From the NCBI GenBank assembly GCA_023431215.1, contig JAEYXR010000034.1, positions 1 to 38,730 of the forward strand: a stretch of 38,730 bases of DNA. Reading direction: 5' to 3'. The notes below the pieces were generated by a model that made no database searches, had not been told where the DNA came from, and saw nothing but the letters and a program-made list of their open reading frames with translations. Origin of the DNA: Bacillota bacterium (GTDB taxonomy: Bacteria; Bacillota; Clostridia; Oscillospirales; Ruminococcaceae). The first letter of the stretch is position 1, and the number at the start of each line of letters is the position of its first letter. Position numbers and translations under genes: made by a program. Of the stretch, positions 31,668 to 38,730 are shown one piece after another.

Positions 31668-31700
31668 AAAAACCGGTAACCTATGTGGTTACCGGTTTTT
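31668..31700 (-). terminator. Terminator after tRNA-Ala
   Basis: A perfect 14-bp stem (plus strand AAAAACCGGTAACC 31668-31681, GGTTACCGGTTTTT 31687-31700) with a 5-nt loop lies 2 bp beyond the tRNA 3' end on the minus strand, followed there by a T-run. Confidence 0.92.
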
Positions 31701-31702
31701 AT

Positions 31703-31778
<76 letters not shown>

Positions 31779-31811
31779 ATTTACTTTGCGCCGCATTTAC
31801 AACGCTTGATT

Positions 31812-31840
31812 ATTATAACGCGCTTGTCCAAAAAAGTCAA
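31812..31840 (-). promoter_or_regulatory. tRNA-Ala promoter
   Basis: On the minus strand TTGACT (plus 31835-31840), a 17-bp spacer and a perfect TATAAT (plus 31812-31817), 33 bp before the tRNA 5' end. Confidence 0.88.
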
Positions 31841-31889
31841 TAGCTTTTTTCTCGTTTTTTCAAGAAGAAAATTTACTCCTTTATAACGT

Positions 31890-31918
31890 TTGACTTTTGA
31901 TTTTGTTTTTATTATGCT
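31890..31918 (+). promoter_or_regulatory. Promoter of the QueG-like gene
   Basis: TTGACT (31890-31895), a 17-bp spacer and TATGCT (31913-31918), 28 bp before the ATG at 31947. Confidence 0.6.
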
Positions 31919-31946
31919 GAAAAAAACTGGTATGGAGGAACGATAA

Positions 31947-32639
31947 ATGACGTTAGCTGCGCTTTTGCAGTTTTGTAAGGAAACAGGCCTTGCCGACGCA
32001 GGCTTTTTTACCGCAGAGGATGCCCCCATGGGACTAAAAACAGGGATATCTCTGGTGGCAAAACTATCTGATGCCGTGGTAGAAGAAATTACCGATAAGC
32101 CCACGCACAGCTATTTTCACCACTACCGAACAGTGAATGCCTACCTGGACCACTGCATGCTGAGGGTTGGTTTTTGTTTGCAGAGTGAAGGGTGGAAGTA
32201 TCTTCCGGTAGGGGCTTCTCAAAGCATTCCTACGGAAGAGGATCCCTGTGGGTACCACGGCCGCTATTCGCATAAAAAGGGTGCCTGCCTGGCAGGTCTG
32301 GGAGCTATGGGAAAAAGCGGCTTGTTCTTGCACCGCAACTATGGTCCCCGAGTACGGTTGGGCACAATATTTACCAACATGCCTATGCCCATAGTGGAGC
32401 CCAAGCCTTTGCCTGTGCCCTGTGGCAGTTGCACCCAATGTACCGATGCCTGCCCAGCCCACGCAATCAAGGGTAACACCTACGGAGCAGGCATACCGGA
32501 TTTTATGCTGGTGGATCCCTGTGCCTGCAGCACCTATATGAAGGAACATTTTAAAAAGATTGGCAGAGGCGCTGTGTGCGGCGTTTGTATGAGGGTATGC
32601 CCCAGGGGGATACCCTGTTTAGAAAAACGAGAAATATAA
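31947..32639 (+). CDS. QueG-like (epoxyqueuosine-reductase-like) double 4Fe-4S protein
   Basis: A 230-residue iron-sulfur protein. Two 4Fe-4S clusters are expected from CGSCTQCTDACP and from CACS plus CGVCMRVCP. The preceding segment KKGACLAGLGAMGKSGLFLHRNYGPRVRLG resembles the 'AGLGWIGKNTLLI' region of epoxyqueuosine reductase. True QueG is about 310-390 aa with a fuller N-terminal cobalamin-binding domain and often HEAT repeats; this protein is clearly shorter, so a tRNA-queuosine role is doubtful and another corrinoid- or Fe-S-dependent reduction is possible. ATG follows GGAGG. No partner gene is adjacent. Confidence 0.7.
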   Translation: MTLAALLQFCKETGLADAGFFTAEDAPMGLKTGISLVAKLSDAVVEEITDKPTHSYFHHYRTVNAYLDHCMLRVGFCLQSEGWKYLPVGASQSIPTEEDPCGYHGRYSHKKGACLAGLGAMGKSGLFLHRNYGPRVRLGTIFTNMPMPIVEPKPLPVPCGSCTQCTDACPAHAIKGNTYGAGIPDFMLVDPCACSTYMKEHFKKIGRGAVCGVCMRVCPRGIPCLEKREI

Positions 32640-33189
32640 ATAGACAATGCTGCTTCTTGCTATAATAGCTTACTTTAACATACAATACCTAGGGTTTTTA
32701 AAAAATCTGACAAACGCTAACAAAACTACAAATATTGCGTCCAACCTGCCTGTTATCATACTGGTGGGGGGGATATGCCGTGATGAGGGCAGCTATCAGG
32801 TGGTGTAGAAAAACCATTATAGTATGTTGCCTGCATTTACAAACAGGACTCTATGACAAAAGTTATGATGCTACGACTATTCAGTCCAGGGAGAAATTTT
32901 CTCCCTGGATTTTTTTCATTCAGGTTGTTTGTAGCCAAAGCCTCAGTGCAAGCTGTATGTAAGAAATAGAATAGGTGAGTATTTTGGCGTCAAATAAGCA
33001 TCATAATACCAATAAAGTGTGCAGCAACATCAATAGGTGCAGGTAGCTTTTTGTAGGGGCTCAAAAAACTTTTTGCATCTTTCGCATATACAAGTTGGCT
33101 AACAAATGACTGTTCTACTTGTAAAATGAGTACAAACTTTTAATAAATTAATCATTTGTAAACAAATTTCTTTTTTGCATCTTGTGCTA
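32640..33189. other. Intergenic region with an orphan terminator
   Basis: About 550 bp without a convincing protein gene; a 75-codon open frame over 32735-32962 has no good start site and runs through the terminator. A TATAAT occurs near 32659-32664 without a good -35. A strong terminator at 32885-32917 lies 245 bp after the Fe-S gene, so either a long 3' UTR or a small RNA is possible. Confidence 0.5.
32885..32917 (+). terminator. Strong rho-independent terminator
   Basis: A perfect stem TCCAGGGAGAA / TTCTCCCTGGA with a 3-nt loop, followed by eight T's. It faces the plus strand. Confidence 0.9.
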
Positions 33190-33246
33190 TTGACGAATCT
33201 ATCCGGGCGCCCTATAATGTTAGGAAGCTAACATTATAGGGCGCCC
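33190..33246 (+). promoter_or_regulatory. Promoter within a perfect 19-bp inverted repeat (candidate MarR operator)
   Basis: TTGACG (33190-33195), a 17-bp spacer and a perfect TATAAT (33213-33218). The -10 lies in the left arm of an exact inverted repeat: GGGCGCCCTATAATGTTAG (33205-33223), GAAG spacer, CTAACATTATAGGGCGCCC (33228-33246). Transcription would start near the centre, so the repeat is more likely a DNA operator than an RNA hairpin. Its inner part, GTTAG-N4-CTAAC, resembles GTTAG-type operators reported for MarR-family regulators such as MepR. Confidence 0.8.
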
Positions 33247-33281
33247 ATAAAAAGTACATATCCAAAGAAAGGATGCGGATT

Positions 33282-33749
33282 TTGAATCAGGACAGAAAAA
33301 TCGGGTTTGAGTTAAAGACCCTACACAACCTCATCGGGCACTATTTTGAATCTGTAAGGTCAACGCCGCCTATGGATAGCATTACAAGAATGCAGGGCTG
33401 GATTATTGGCTACCTGGGTAAACAGGAAAACCAGGGGCAATCGGTGTTTCAAAAAGATGTTGAGAACCAGTTTGCCATACGGCGCTCTACCGCTACAGGG
33501 ATTTTACAGCTGATGGAAAAAAATGGCTTACTCATTCGTGAGTCTGTAGAACAAGATGCCAGGCTAAAAAAACTGGTACTGACTCCAAAGGCCAGAGAAA
33601 TTCATGCCATCATTATTCGTGACATGCAAAGGATGGAGCAAGTGTTGAGCAGCGGTATTACAGAACAAGAAAAGCAGGCGTTTTTTGCTGTTCTGGATAA
33701 GATAAAGGCAAATTTGGAGCAGGAGGCAGCTGAAAAACCCAAGAGCTAG
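33282..33749 (+). CDS. MarR-family transcriptional regulator
   Basis: A ~155-residue winged-helix protein: MQGWIIGYLGKQ, VFQKDVENQFAIRRSTATGILQLMEKNGLLIRE (recognition helix), then the wing SVEQDARLKKLVLTPKA and the C-terminal dimerisation helices. The frame includes ATG 33273, but AAAGG abuts it; TTG 33282 has a properly spaced AGGA and is preferred. It precedes two ABC exporter genes (56-bp gap) and follows the palindromic promoter, so it is likely an autorepressor derepressed by an exported drug or metabolite (inferred). Confidence 0.88.
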   Translation: MNQDRKIGFELKTLHNLIGHYFESVRSTPPMDSITRMQGWIIGYLGKQENQGQSVFQKDVENQFAIRRSTATGILQLMEKNGLLIRESVEQDARLKKLVLTPKAREIHAIIIRDMQRMEQVLSSGITEQEKQAFFAVLDKIKANLEQEAAEKPKS

Positions 33750-33805
33750 GCTGATAGAATTGCATAAATACAGCATTTTATCTCAGCAGATTCGGAGGAA
33801 AAAAT

Positions 33806-35533
33806 ATGCTGAAAACTTTAGGAAACTATGTGGGAGAATACAAAAAAGCATCCATTCTCACGCCGGTGTTTGTAATATGCGAAGTCATTATGGAACTGCT
33901 GATTCCTCTGATGATGGCGTCTATTATAGACAACGGCATAGAAAAGGGCAATGTGCGCCATGTGTGGATGATTGGCGGTATTATGGTAGCCATGGCATTG
34001 CTTTCACTGATGTTTGGCGTGCTTAACGGAAAATACGCTGCCCAGGCAAGTACCGGCTTTGCCAAGAACCTGCGGAAAGGCATGTTTGATAATATTCAGG
34101 AATTCTCTTTTTCTAATATTGATAAATATTCCACTGCCGGTTTGGTCACCCGCATGACTACCGACGTAACCAATTTACAAAATGCATACCAAATGATACT
34201 GCGCATGTGTACCCGTGCCCCTGTTATGCTTATTTTTGCACTGATTATGGCGGTAAGCATCAACGCCAAGCTCAGTATGGTCTTTTTTGTGGCCATCGCT
34301 TTTTTGGGCATTGTCATTGCAATTATTGTCAAAAAGGCATTTCCTGTTTTTATGCAGGTGTTCCGACGTTATGATGATTTAAATGCCAACGTACAGGAAA
34401 ATGTCAGTGCCATTCGTGTGGTAAAGGCTTATGTGCGTGAAGAACACGAAAAAGAGAAATTTGAGCGCGCTGCGCAAAATGTCTACAATTTATTTGTAAA
34501 AGCGGAAACTACCTTAAGCTGCAATATGCCGGCAATGATGTTGACAGTCTATGCATGCATTCTGGGTCTTTCCTGGTTTGGCGCACAAATGATTGTAGGC
34601 GGAACCCTTAAAACGGGCCAGCTTGTCAGCTTGTTTAGCTACATTATGAGCATTATGATAAGCTTGATGATGCTTTCTATGGTATTTGTTATGATTACCA
34701 TGTCCAGAGCATCTGCTGTGCGTATTGCCGAAATTTTACAAGAAAAAAGTGATTTGGCAAACCCCCAATATCCTGACTTTCAAATACCTGATGGCAGTAT
34801 AGACTTTGACCATGTCTCCTTTGCTTATCAAAAGGGAAGCAAAAATGATGTTCTCCATGACATCCACCTGCACATTGCCTCTGGTGAGACCATTGGTGTT
34901 ATCGGCGGCACTGGTAGCGCAAAATCCAGCCTTGTAAACCTTATTTCCCGCCTTTATGATGTCACCGAGGGTACAGTGAAAGTGGGCGGCAAGGATGTAC
35001 GCAGCTATGATTTGGAGACGCTCCGCAGCCAGGTGGCAGTGGTGCTTCAAAAGAATGTACTGTTTAGCGGCACCATTAAGGAAAACCTGCGCTGGGGCAA
35101 CAAGGACGCTACCGATGAGGAACTGATTCATGCCTGCAAGCTGGCCTGTGCCCATGAATTTATAGAGGCCATGCCCAAAGGATATGACACCTACATTGAG
35201 CAGGGCGGCACCAATGTTTCCGGCGGACAAAAACAGCGTCTTTGTATTGCCCGGGCACTGCTGAAAAACCCTAAGATTTTAATCTTGGATGACTCCACCA
35301 GCGCTGTGGATACGGCGACCGACGCTAAAATCCGACGTGCTTTTTCTACAGAAATTCCCGGCACCACAAAAATCATCATTGCCCAACGCATCAGCAGTAT
35401 TCAGGATGCCGACCGCATCCTTGTGCTGGAAAGCGGCAGAATCAATGGCTTTGGCACCCACGAGGAGCTGCTGGAAACCAACGAAATTTACCGTGAAGTA
35501 TACCAGTCCCAGACGAAAGGAGCTGATCAGTAA
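33806..35533 (+). CDS. ABC exporter half-transporter, degenerate-site subunit
   Basis: A 575-residue type IV ABC exporter with six membrane helices and a C-terminal nucleotide-binding domain. Walker A is GGTGSAKSS (from Gly367), with Ala372 in place of the usual Gly. The signature is VSGGQKQ and Walker B ends LDDSTSAVD, with Asp496 replacing the catalytic Glu. The switch histidine is replaced by Gln (IIAQRIS). These changes mark the non-catalytic-site subunit of heterodimeric exporters such as TM287/288 or BmrCD. ATG follows CGGAGG. Its stop overlaps the start of the partner gene by one base (TAATG). It likely exports drugs or lipids under MarR control. Confidence 0.93.
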   Translation: MLKTLGNYVGEYKKASILTPVFVICEVIMELLIPLMMASIIDNGIEKGNVRHVWMIGGIMVAMALLSLMFGVLNGKYAAQASTGFAKNLRKGMFDNIQEFSFSNIDKYSTAGLVTRMTTDVTNLQNAYQMILRMCTRAPVMLIFALIMAVSINAKLSMVFFVAIAFLGIVIAIIVKKAFPVFMQVFRRYDDLNANVQENVSAIRVVKAYVREEHEKEKFERAAQNVYNLFVKAETTLSCNMPAMMLTVYACILGLSWFGAQMIVGGTLKTGQLVSLFSYIMSIMISLMMLSMVFVMITMSRASAVRIAEILQEKSDLANPQYPDFQIPDGSIDFDHVSFAYQKGSKNDVLHDIHLHIASGETIGVIGGTGSAKSSLVNLISRLYDVTEGTVKVGGKDVRSYDLETLRSQVAVVLQKNVLFSGTIKENLRWGNKDATDEELIHACKLACAHEFIEAMPKGYDTYIEQGGTNVSGGQKQRLCIARALLKNPKILILDDSTSAVDTATDAKIRRAFSTEIPGTTKIIIAQRISSIQDADRILVLESGRINGFGTHEELLETNEIYREVYQSQTKGADQ

Positions 35534-37446
35534 TGTCCAGACCAGGAATGGGCGGGCGCCACGCCGCCGGTATGCCTAAAGCCAGGGTGCAAAACCCCGG
35601 CAAAATTGCCGGAAGGCTGTTTGGCATTGTGTTTAAAAACTATACACCACACTGCATTGTTGTACTGATCTGCATCATTGGGTCGGCATTTGCCAATGTC
35701 CGGGGCACACTGTTTATGCAAACCCTCATTGACGATTATATCCTCCCCATGATAGGGCAACCAAACCCAGATTTTAGGCCTTTGGCAATGGCCATAGGAC
35801 AAATTGCCCTGGTGTATCTTGCGGGTGCTGCCATGGCCTTTGCCTACAACCTGATTATGGTACGGGTTGCGCAAGGTTCTTTGCTGCGCATACGCACGCA
35901 GCTGTTTGACCACATGGAAAGTCTGCCTATCCGCTACTTTGACACCCACTCTCACGGCGACATTATGAGTATCTACACCAACGATACAGACACCCTGCGC
36001 CAGATGGTGGGCCAGAGCCTGCCCCAGCTGGTAAGCAGTGTTGCCACAGTCATCAGCGTTTTTGTAAGCATGATTATCCTGAATGTACCCCTTACCATTC
36101 TTACAGTATTAATGATAGTGGTGGTGCTGTTTGCCACCGGCAAAATTGCGGGACAATCCGGTTCTTATTTTGTAAAGCAGCAAAAGGCACTGGGCCAAAT
36201 AAACGGTTACATTGAAGAACTGATGGAGGGGCAAAAGGTAGTCAAGGTGTTCTGCCACGAGGAGGAAAGCAAAAAGCGCTTTGATGAGCTGAACGAAGAA
36301 CTGTTTGACAGTGCCCACAAGGCCAATGGATTTTCTAATGTTCTGATGCCTGTAAATGTCAATTTGGGCAATATCAGTTATGTTCTGTGCGCAACGGTGG
36401 GTTCTATGCTGGCGATTAACGGTTTTGGAGGCTTTACACTGGGCGGCCTTGCCAGCTTTTTACAGCTGAATAAGGGTTTTAACCAGCCAATCAGCCAAAT
36501 TTCTATGCAGCTGAACAGCGTGGTAATGGCACTGGCAGGTGCCGACCGAATCTTTAAGCTGATGGATGAAGCCCCGGAGACAGACGAAGGCTACGTAACC
36601 CTAATCAATGTTTGTAAAAATGATGACGGAGCCCTCACCGAGTGTAAGGAACGTACCGGAATGTGGGCATGGAAGCATCCTCACAGTGACGGCACTACCA
36701 CATACGTCCCTGTAGAAGGCAACGTGGTGTTTAATGATGTGGACTTTGGCTATACCGAAGAAAAAGTGATACTCCACGACATTAAGCTTTATGCCGAACC
36801 GGGACAAAAAATTGCTTTTGTGGGCGCCACCGGGGCAGGAAAAACCACCATCACCAACCTCATCAACCGTTTTTACGATATTCAGGATGGCAAAATACGC
36901 TATGACGGTATTAACATCAACAAGATAAAAAAAGCAGACCTGCGCCGTTCGTTGGGTATTGTTTTGCAGGATACCCACCTGTTTACCGGTACGGTGATGG
37001 ATAATATTAGATACGGCAAGCTGGATGCCACCGAAGAAGAGGTAATTGCAGCTGCCAAGCTAGCCAATGCCGATGATTTTATCCGCCGCCTGCCCCAAGG
37101 CTACGACACCATGCTTACCGGTGATGGCGGCAATCTGAGCCAGGGACAGCGGCAGCTGCTGGCAATTGCCCGTGCGGCAGTGGCAGACCCGCCTGTGCTT
37201 ATTCTGGATGAAGCTACCAGCAGCATTGATACCCGTACCGAGCGTTTGGTACAGGATGGAATGGATAGCCTGATGCACGGTCGAACCACCTTTGTCATTG
37301 CTCACCGGCTTTCTACGGTACGCAACTCTGATGCTATTATGGTGCTGGAGCAAGGACGCATCATTGAGCGTGGCAATCACGATGACCTCATAGCTCTAAA
37401 AGGTAAATATTATCAGCTCTATACCGGTGCTTTTGAACTGGACTGA
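35533..37446 (+). CDS. ABC exporter half-transporter, catalytic subunit
   Basis: A 637-residue partner with a ~20-residue Gly/Arg-rich N-terminal tail, six membrane helices and a canonical nucleotide-binding domain: Walker A GATGAGKTT, Q-loop VLQDTHLF, signature LSQGQRQ, Walker B LILDEATSSIDT with catalytic Glu, and switch His in IAHRLST. An insert between the membrane and ATPase domains (CKNDDGALTECKERTGMWAW region) is longer than in the partner. The variant signature LSQGQ would face the degenerate site of the first subunit, as in TM287/288. ATG overlaps the upstream stop, so expression is coupled 1:1. Confidence 0.94.
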   Translation: MSRPGMGGRHAAGMPKARVQNPGKIAGRLFGIVFKNYTPHCIVVLICIIGSAFANVRGTLFMQTLIDDYILPMIGQPNPDFRPLAMAIGQIALVYLAGAAMAFAYNLIMVRVAQGSLLRIRTQLFDHMESLPIRYFDTHSHGDIMSIYTNDTDTLRQMVGQSLPQLVSSVATVISVFVSMIILNVPLTILTVLMIVVVLFATGKIAGQSGSYFVKQQKALGQINGYIEELMEGQKVVKVFCHEEESKKRFDELNEELFDSAHKANGFSNVLMPVNVNLGNISYVLCATVGSMLAINGFGGFTLGGLASFLQLNKGFNQPISQISMQLNSVVMALAGADRIFKLMDEAPETDEGYVTLINVCKNDDGALTECKERTGMWAWKHPHSDGTTTYVPVEGNVVFNDVDFGYTEEKVILHDIKLYAEPGQKIAFVGATGAGKTTITNLINRFYDIQDGKIRYDGININKIKKADLRRSLGIVLQDTHLFTGTVMDNIRYGKLDATEEEVIAAAKLANADDFIRRLPQGYDTMLTGDGGNLSQGQRQLLAIARAAVADPPVLILDEATSSIDTRTERLVQDGMDSLMHGRTTFVIAHRLSTVRNSDAIMVLEQGRIIERGNHDDLIALKGKYYQLYTGAFELD

Positions 37447-37452
37447 CAGAGC

Positions 37453-37496
37453 AAAGGCGTCCACTTCAGGAAAAGCCCTGAGATGGACGCCTTTTT
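37453..37496 (+). terminator. Terminator of the marR-ABC operon
   Basis: A stem AAAGGCGTCCA (37453-37463) / TGGACGCCTTT (37484-37494), with an inner CAGG/CCTG stem, is followed by TT and C, 7 bp after the stop. Confidence 0.9.
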
Positions 37497-37757
37497 CATT
37501 ACCTGACTTCCTTAGACTTGATACGGTTTTAGTTGTGTGACTAAGTCAAAGATAAATCTTGGTTTTTGTGGTATGATAGCATCAAGATTATAGCAATGCT
37601 ATTTGGGTCAGGCAAAAAGGCAGCCCATTGGCTCATAAAAGCACAAAACCTTTGTGTTTATGGTATTATTTGGTTATACTAGAAACAGTACAATAGTCTT
37701 TATCAGTTCACGTCAATGCGTGTTGTAAGGACAAAAGAATAAAAGGAGAAGTTAGTT
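37497..37757. other. Intergenic region upstream of trxB
   Basis: No gene is seen. It holds the trxB promoter; an additional TGTGGTATGAT extended -10-like sequence near 37567-37577 lacks a good -35. Confidence 0.5.
37652..37680 (+). promoter_or_regulatory. trxB promoter
   Basis: TTGTGT (37652-37657), a 17-bp spacer and TATACT (37675-37680), 77 bp before the trxB start. Confidence 0.55.
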
Positions 37758-38672
37758 ATGGTGGATATTATTATCATCGGCGGCGGCCCGGCGGGGCTAT
37801 CTGCTGCCCTTTATGCCAAGCGTTACGGAATGAGCCTCATGGTGCTGGAAAGCGCCATGTACGGCGGGCAGGTGGCCAATACCCCTGAGGTAGAAAATTA
37901 CCCCGGAATCATGAGCATTGGCGGTGCTGACTTTGCCTTTCAGCTTTATGAACAGATAGCAAATTTGGGGGTTGAAATTAAACTGGAAGGCGTAGACAGC
38001 GCTGATTTAAGCGGTCCTGTAAAGGTAATAAAGACCTCAAAGGATACTTACGAAGCCAAAACCGTTATTATTGCCAACGGTGCAAAGCGCCGTAAGCTGA
38101 TGTGCGTTGGTGAGCGTGAGCTTACAGGCAAGGGTGTTTCTTATTGTGCTACCTGCGACGGTGCGTTTTTTAAGGGCAAAGACGTGGCAATTGTAGGCGG
38201 CGGCAATACCGCCCTGGAGGATGCCATGTTTTTGGCCAACAATTGCAAGACGGTACATCTTATTCACCGCCGCGATGCCTTCCGTGGCAATCAGATTTTG
38301 GTGGATGCCCTGCTGAGAAGAGAAAATATCATCATCCACTATGACAGCGTGGTGGAGGAAATTTACGGGCATGATAAAGTACATGGCATTATCATCAACA
38401 ACCTGAAAAACCCCGCATTGGACAGGGTGGATATTCCTGTTTCCGGCGTGTTTGTAGCAATTGGCCTAGAGCCGGACAACAAGCTGTTTGCTGACCAGAT
38501 TACTCTGGACAAAGCAGGATACATTATAGCCGGCGAAGATTGTAAAACCAATATCAAAGGCGTATATGCAGCAGGCGATACCCGTACCAAAGGGCTGCGG
38601 CAAATTATTACCGCGGCAGCAGACGGTGCTGTTGCTGCCTTTGAAGCTTCTAATCTTATTAACGCGCAATAA
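37758..38672 (+). CDS. trxB: Thioredoxin-disulfide reductase
   Basis: A 304-residue flavoprotein of normal TrxB length. The N-terminal FAD site is IIIGGGPAGLSAALYAKR, the redox-active disulfide is CATCDG (Cys130, Cys133), the NAD(P)H site is VAIVGGGNTALEDAMFL with the following HRRDAFR (arginines that favour NADPH), and the C-terminal FAD motif is GVYAAGDTRTKGLRQIITAAADG. It transfers electrons from NADPH to thioredoxin in the cytosol. ATG follows AAAGGAG by ~10 nt. No trxA is adjacent within the remaining 58 bp. The related ferredoxin-linked reductases usually lack HRR, which argues for NADPH use. Confidence 0.94.
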   Translation: MVDIIIIGGGPAGLSAALYAKRYGMSLMVLESAMYGGQVANTPEVENYPGIMSIGGADFAFQLYEQIANLGVEIKLEGVDSADLSGPVKVIKTSKDTYEAKTVIIANGAKRRKLMCVGERELTGKGVSYCATCDGAFFKGKDVAIVGGGNTALEDAMFLANNCKTVHLIHRRDAFRGNQILVDALLRRENIIIHYDSVVEEIYGHDKVHGIIINNLKNPALDRVDIPVSGVFVAIGLEPDNKLFADQITLDKAGYIIAGEDCKTNIKGVYAAGDTRTKGLRQIITAAADGAVAAFEASNLINAQ

Positions 38673-38730
38673 GCAAACTGGTGGAAAACATCAAAGCGTG
38701 GGGCCCGGCGTTTTGAGGCGGCGCGTTTTT

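Noticed and set aside
31668..31700. AACCGGT-containing palindrome as a third LacI operator
   Set aside because: It lies directly behind the tRNA-Ala 3' end, has a T-run and forms a 14-bp stem, so it is the tRNA terminator.
32735..32962. 75-aa ORF after the Fe-S gene
   Set aside because: It has no well-placed ribosome binding site and runs through a strong terminator hairpin; its composition is Cys/Trp/Ile-rich without a recognisable domain.

Overview
The window looks like a chromosomal segment of an anaerobic, low-to-mid GC Gram-positive bacterium, most likely class Clostridia and probably an Oscillospiraceae/Ruminococcaceae-type gut organism. The basis is AGGAGG-type ribosome binding sites, several GTG/TTG starts, strong rho-independent hairpins, a fused CitXG, SpoIID/peptidoglycan-binding proteins typical of spore formers, and many clostridial-type transporters with their own regulators. 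The genus is an inference; there is no rRNA. No phage, IS element, CRISPR array or integrase was seen.

Layout. 1-1.9 kb: the end of a MerR/BmrR-type regulator and a 2,4-diaminopentanoate-dehydrogenase-like enzyme behind a promoter with the 19-bp spacer typical of MerR control. 1.9-4.3 kb (minus): ribF and a fused citXG with no citrate lyase in view. 4.3-7.3 kb: a structured gap, a 59-aa orphan protein, an APC permease and 2.5 tandem copies of a structured ~175-bp repeat. 7.3-10.6 kb: copper chaperone, CopA ATPase and SfsA. 10.6-12.9 kb: ArsR-like regulator and MFS exporter, with a palindromic candidate operator between -35 and -10. 12.9-17.8 kb (minus): GntR/FCD regulator, TctC-TctB-TctA tripartite transporter and HpaI-type aldolase; the same 13-bp palindrome lies upstream of gntR and of tctC. 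18.2-20.8 kb: a three-gene operon of unusual peptidoglycan-associated proteins (carboxypeptidase-regulatory-like domain; SpoIID-like plus three PG-binding domains; two PG-binding domains), none with a visible signal peptide. 20.8-22.4 kb (minus): SemiSWEET and an MFS antiporter.

22.4-31.6 kb is the most intriguing catabolic block. A divergent pair of transcripts flanks a 497-bp control region carrying two AACCGGTT palindromes. The minus arm encodes an ion-transporter-superfamily permease, an RraA-like protein, a stand-alone HyuA-type hydantoinase/oxoprolinase and an unrecognised HExxH protein. The plus arm encodes a KDG-kinase-like PfkB enzyme and a KDPG aldolase fused to a VOC-like domain. 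A LacI regulator follows. The simplest reading is import of an unknown (possibly cyclic or amide-containing) acid, its opening or cleavage, and entry into the KDG/KDPG route.

31.7-38.7 kb: a tRNA-Ala(GGC), a short QueG-like Fe-S protein, a MarR regulator whose promoter -10 sits in a perfect 19-bp inverted repeat, a heterodimeric ABC exporter (one degenerate and one canonical ATP site) and trxB. All functions are read from motifs and family knowledge; no searches were run.
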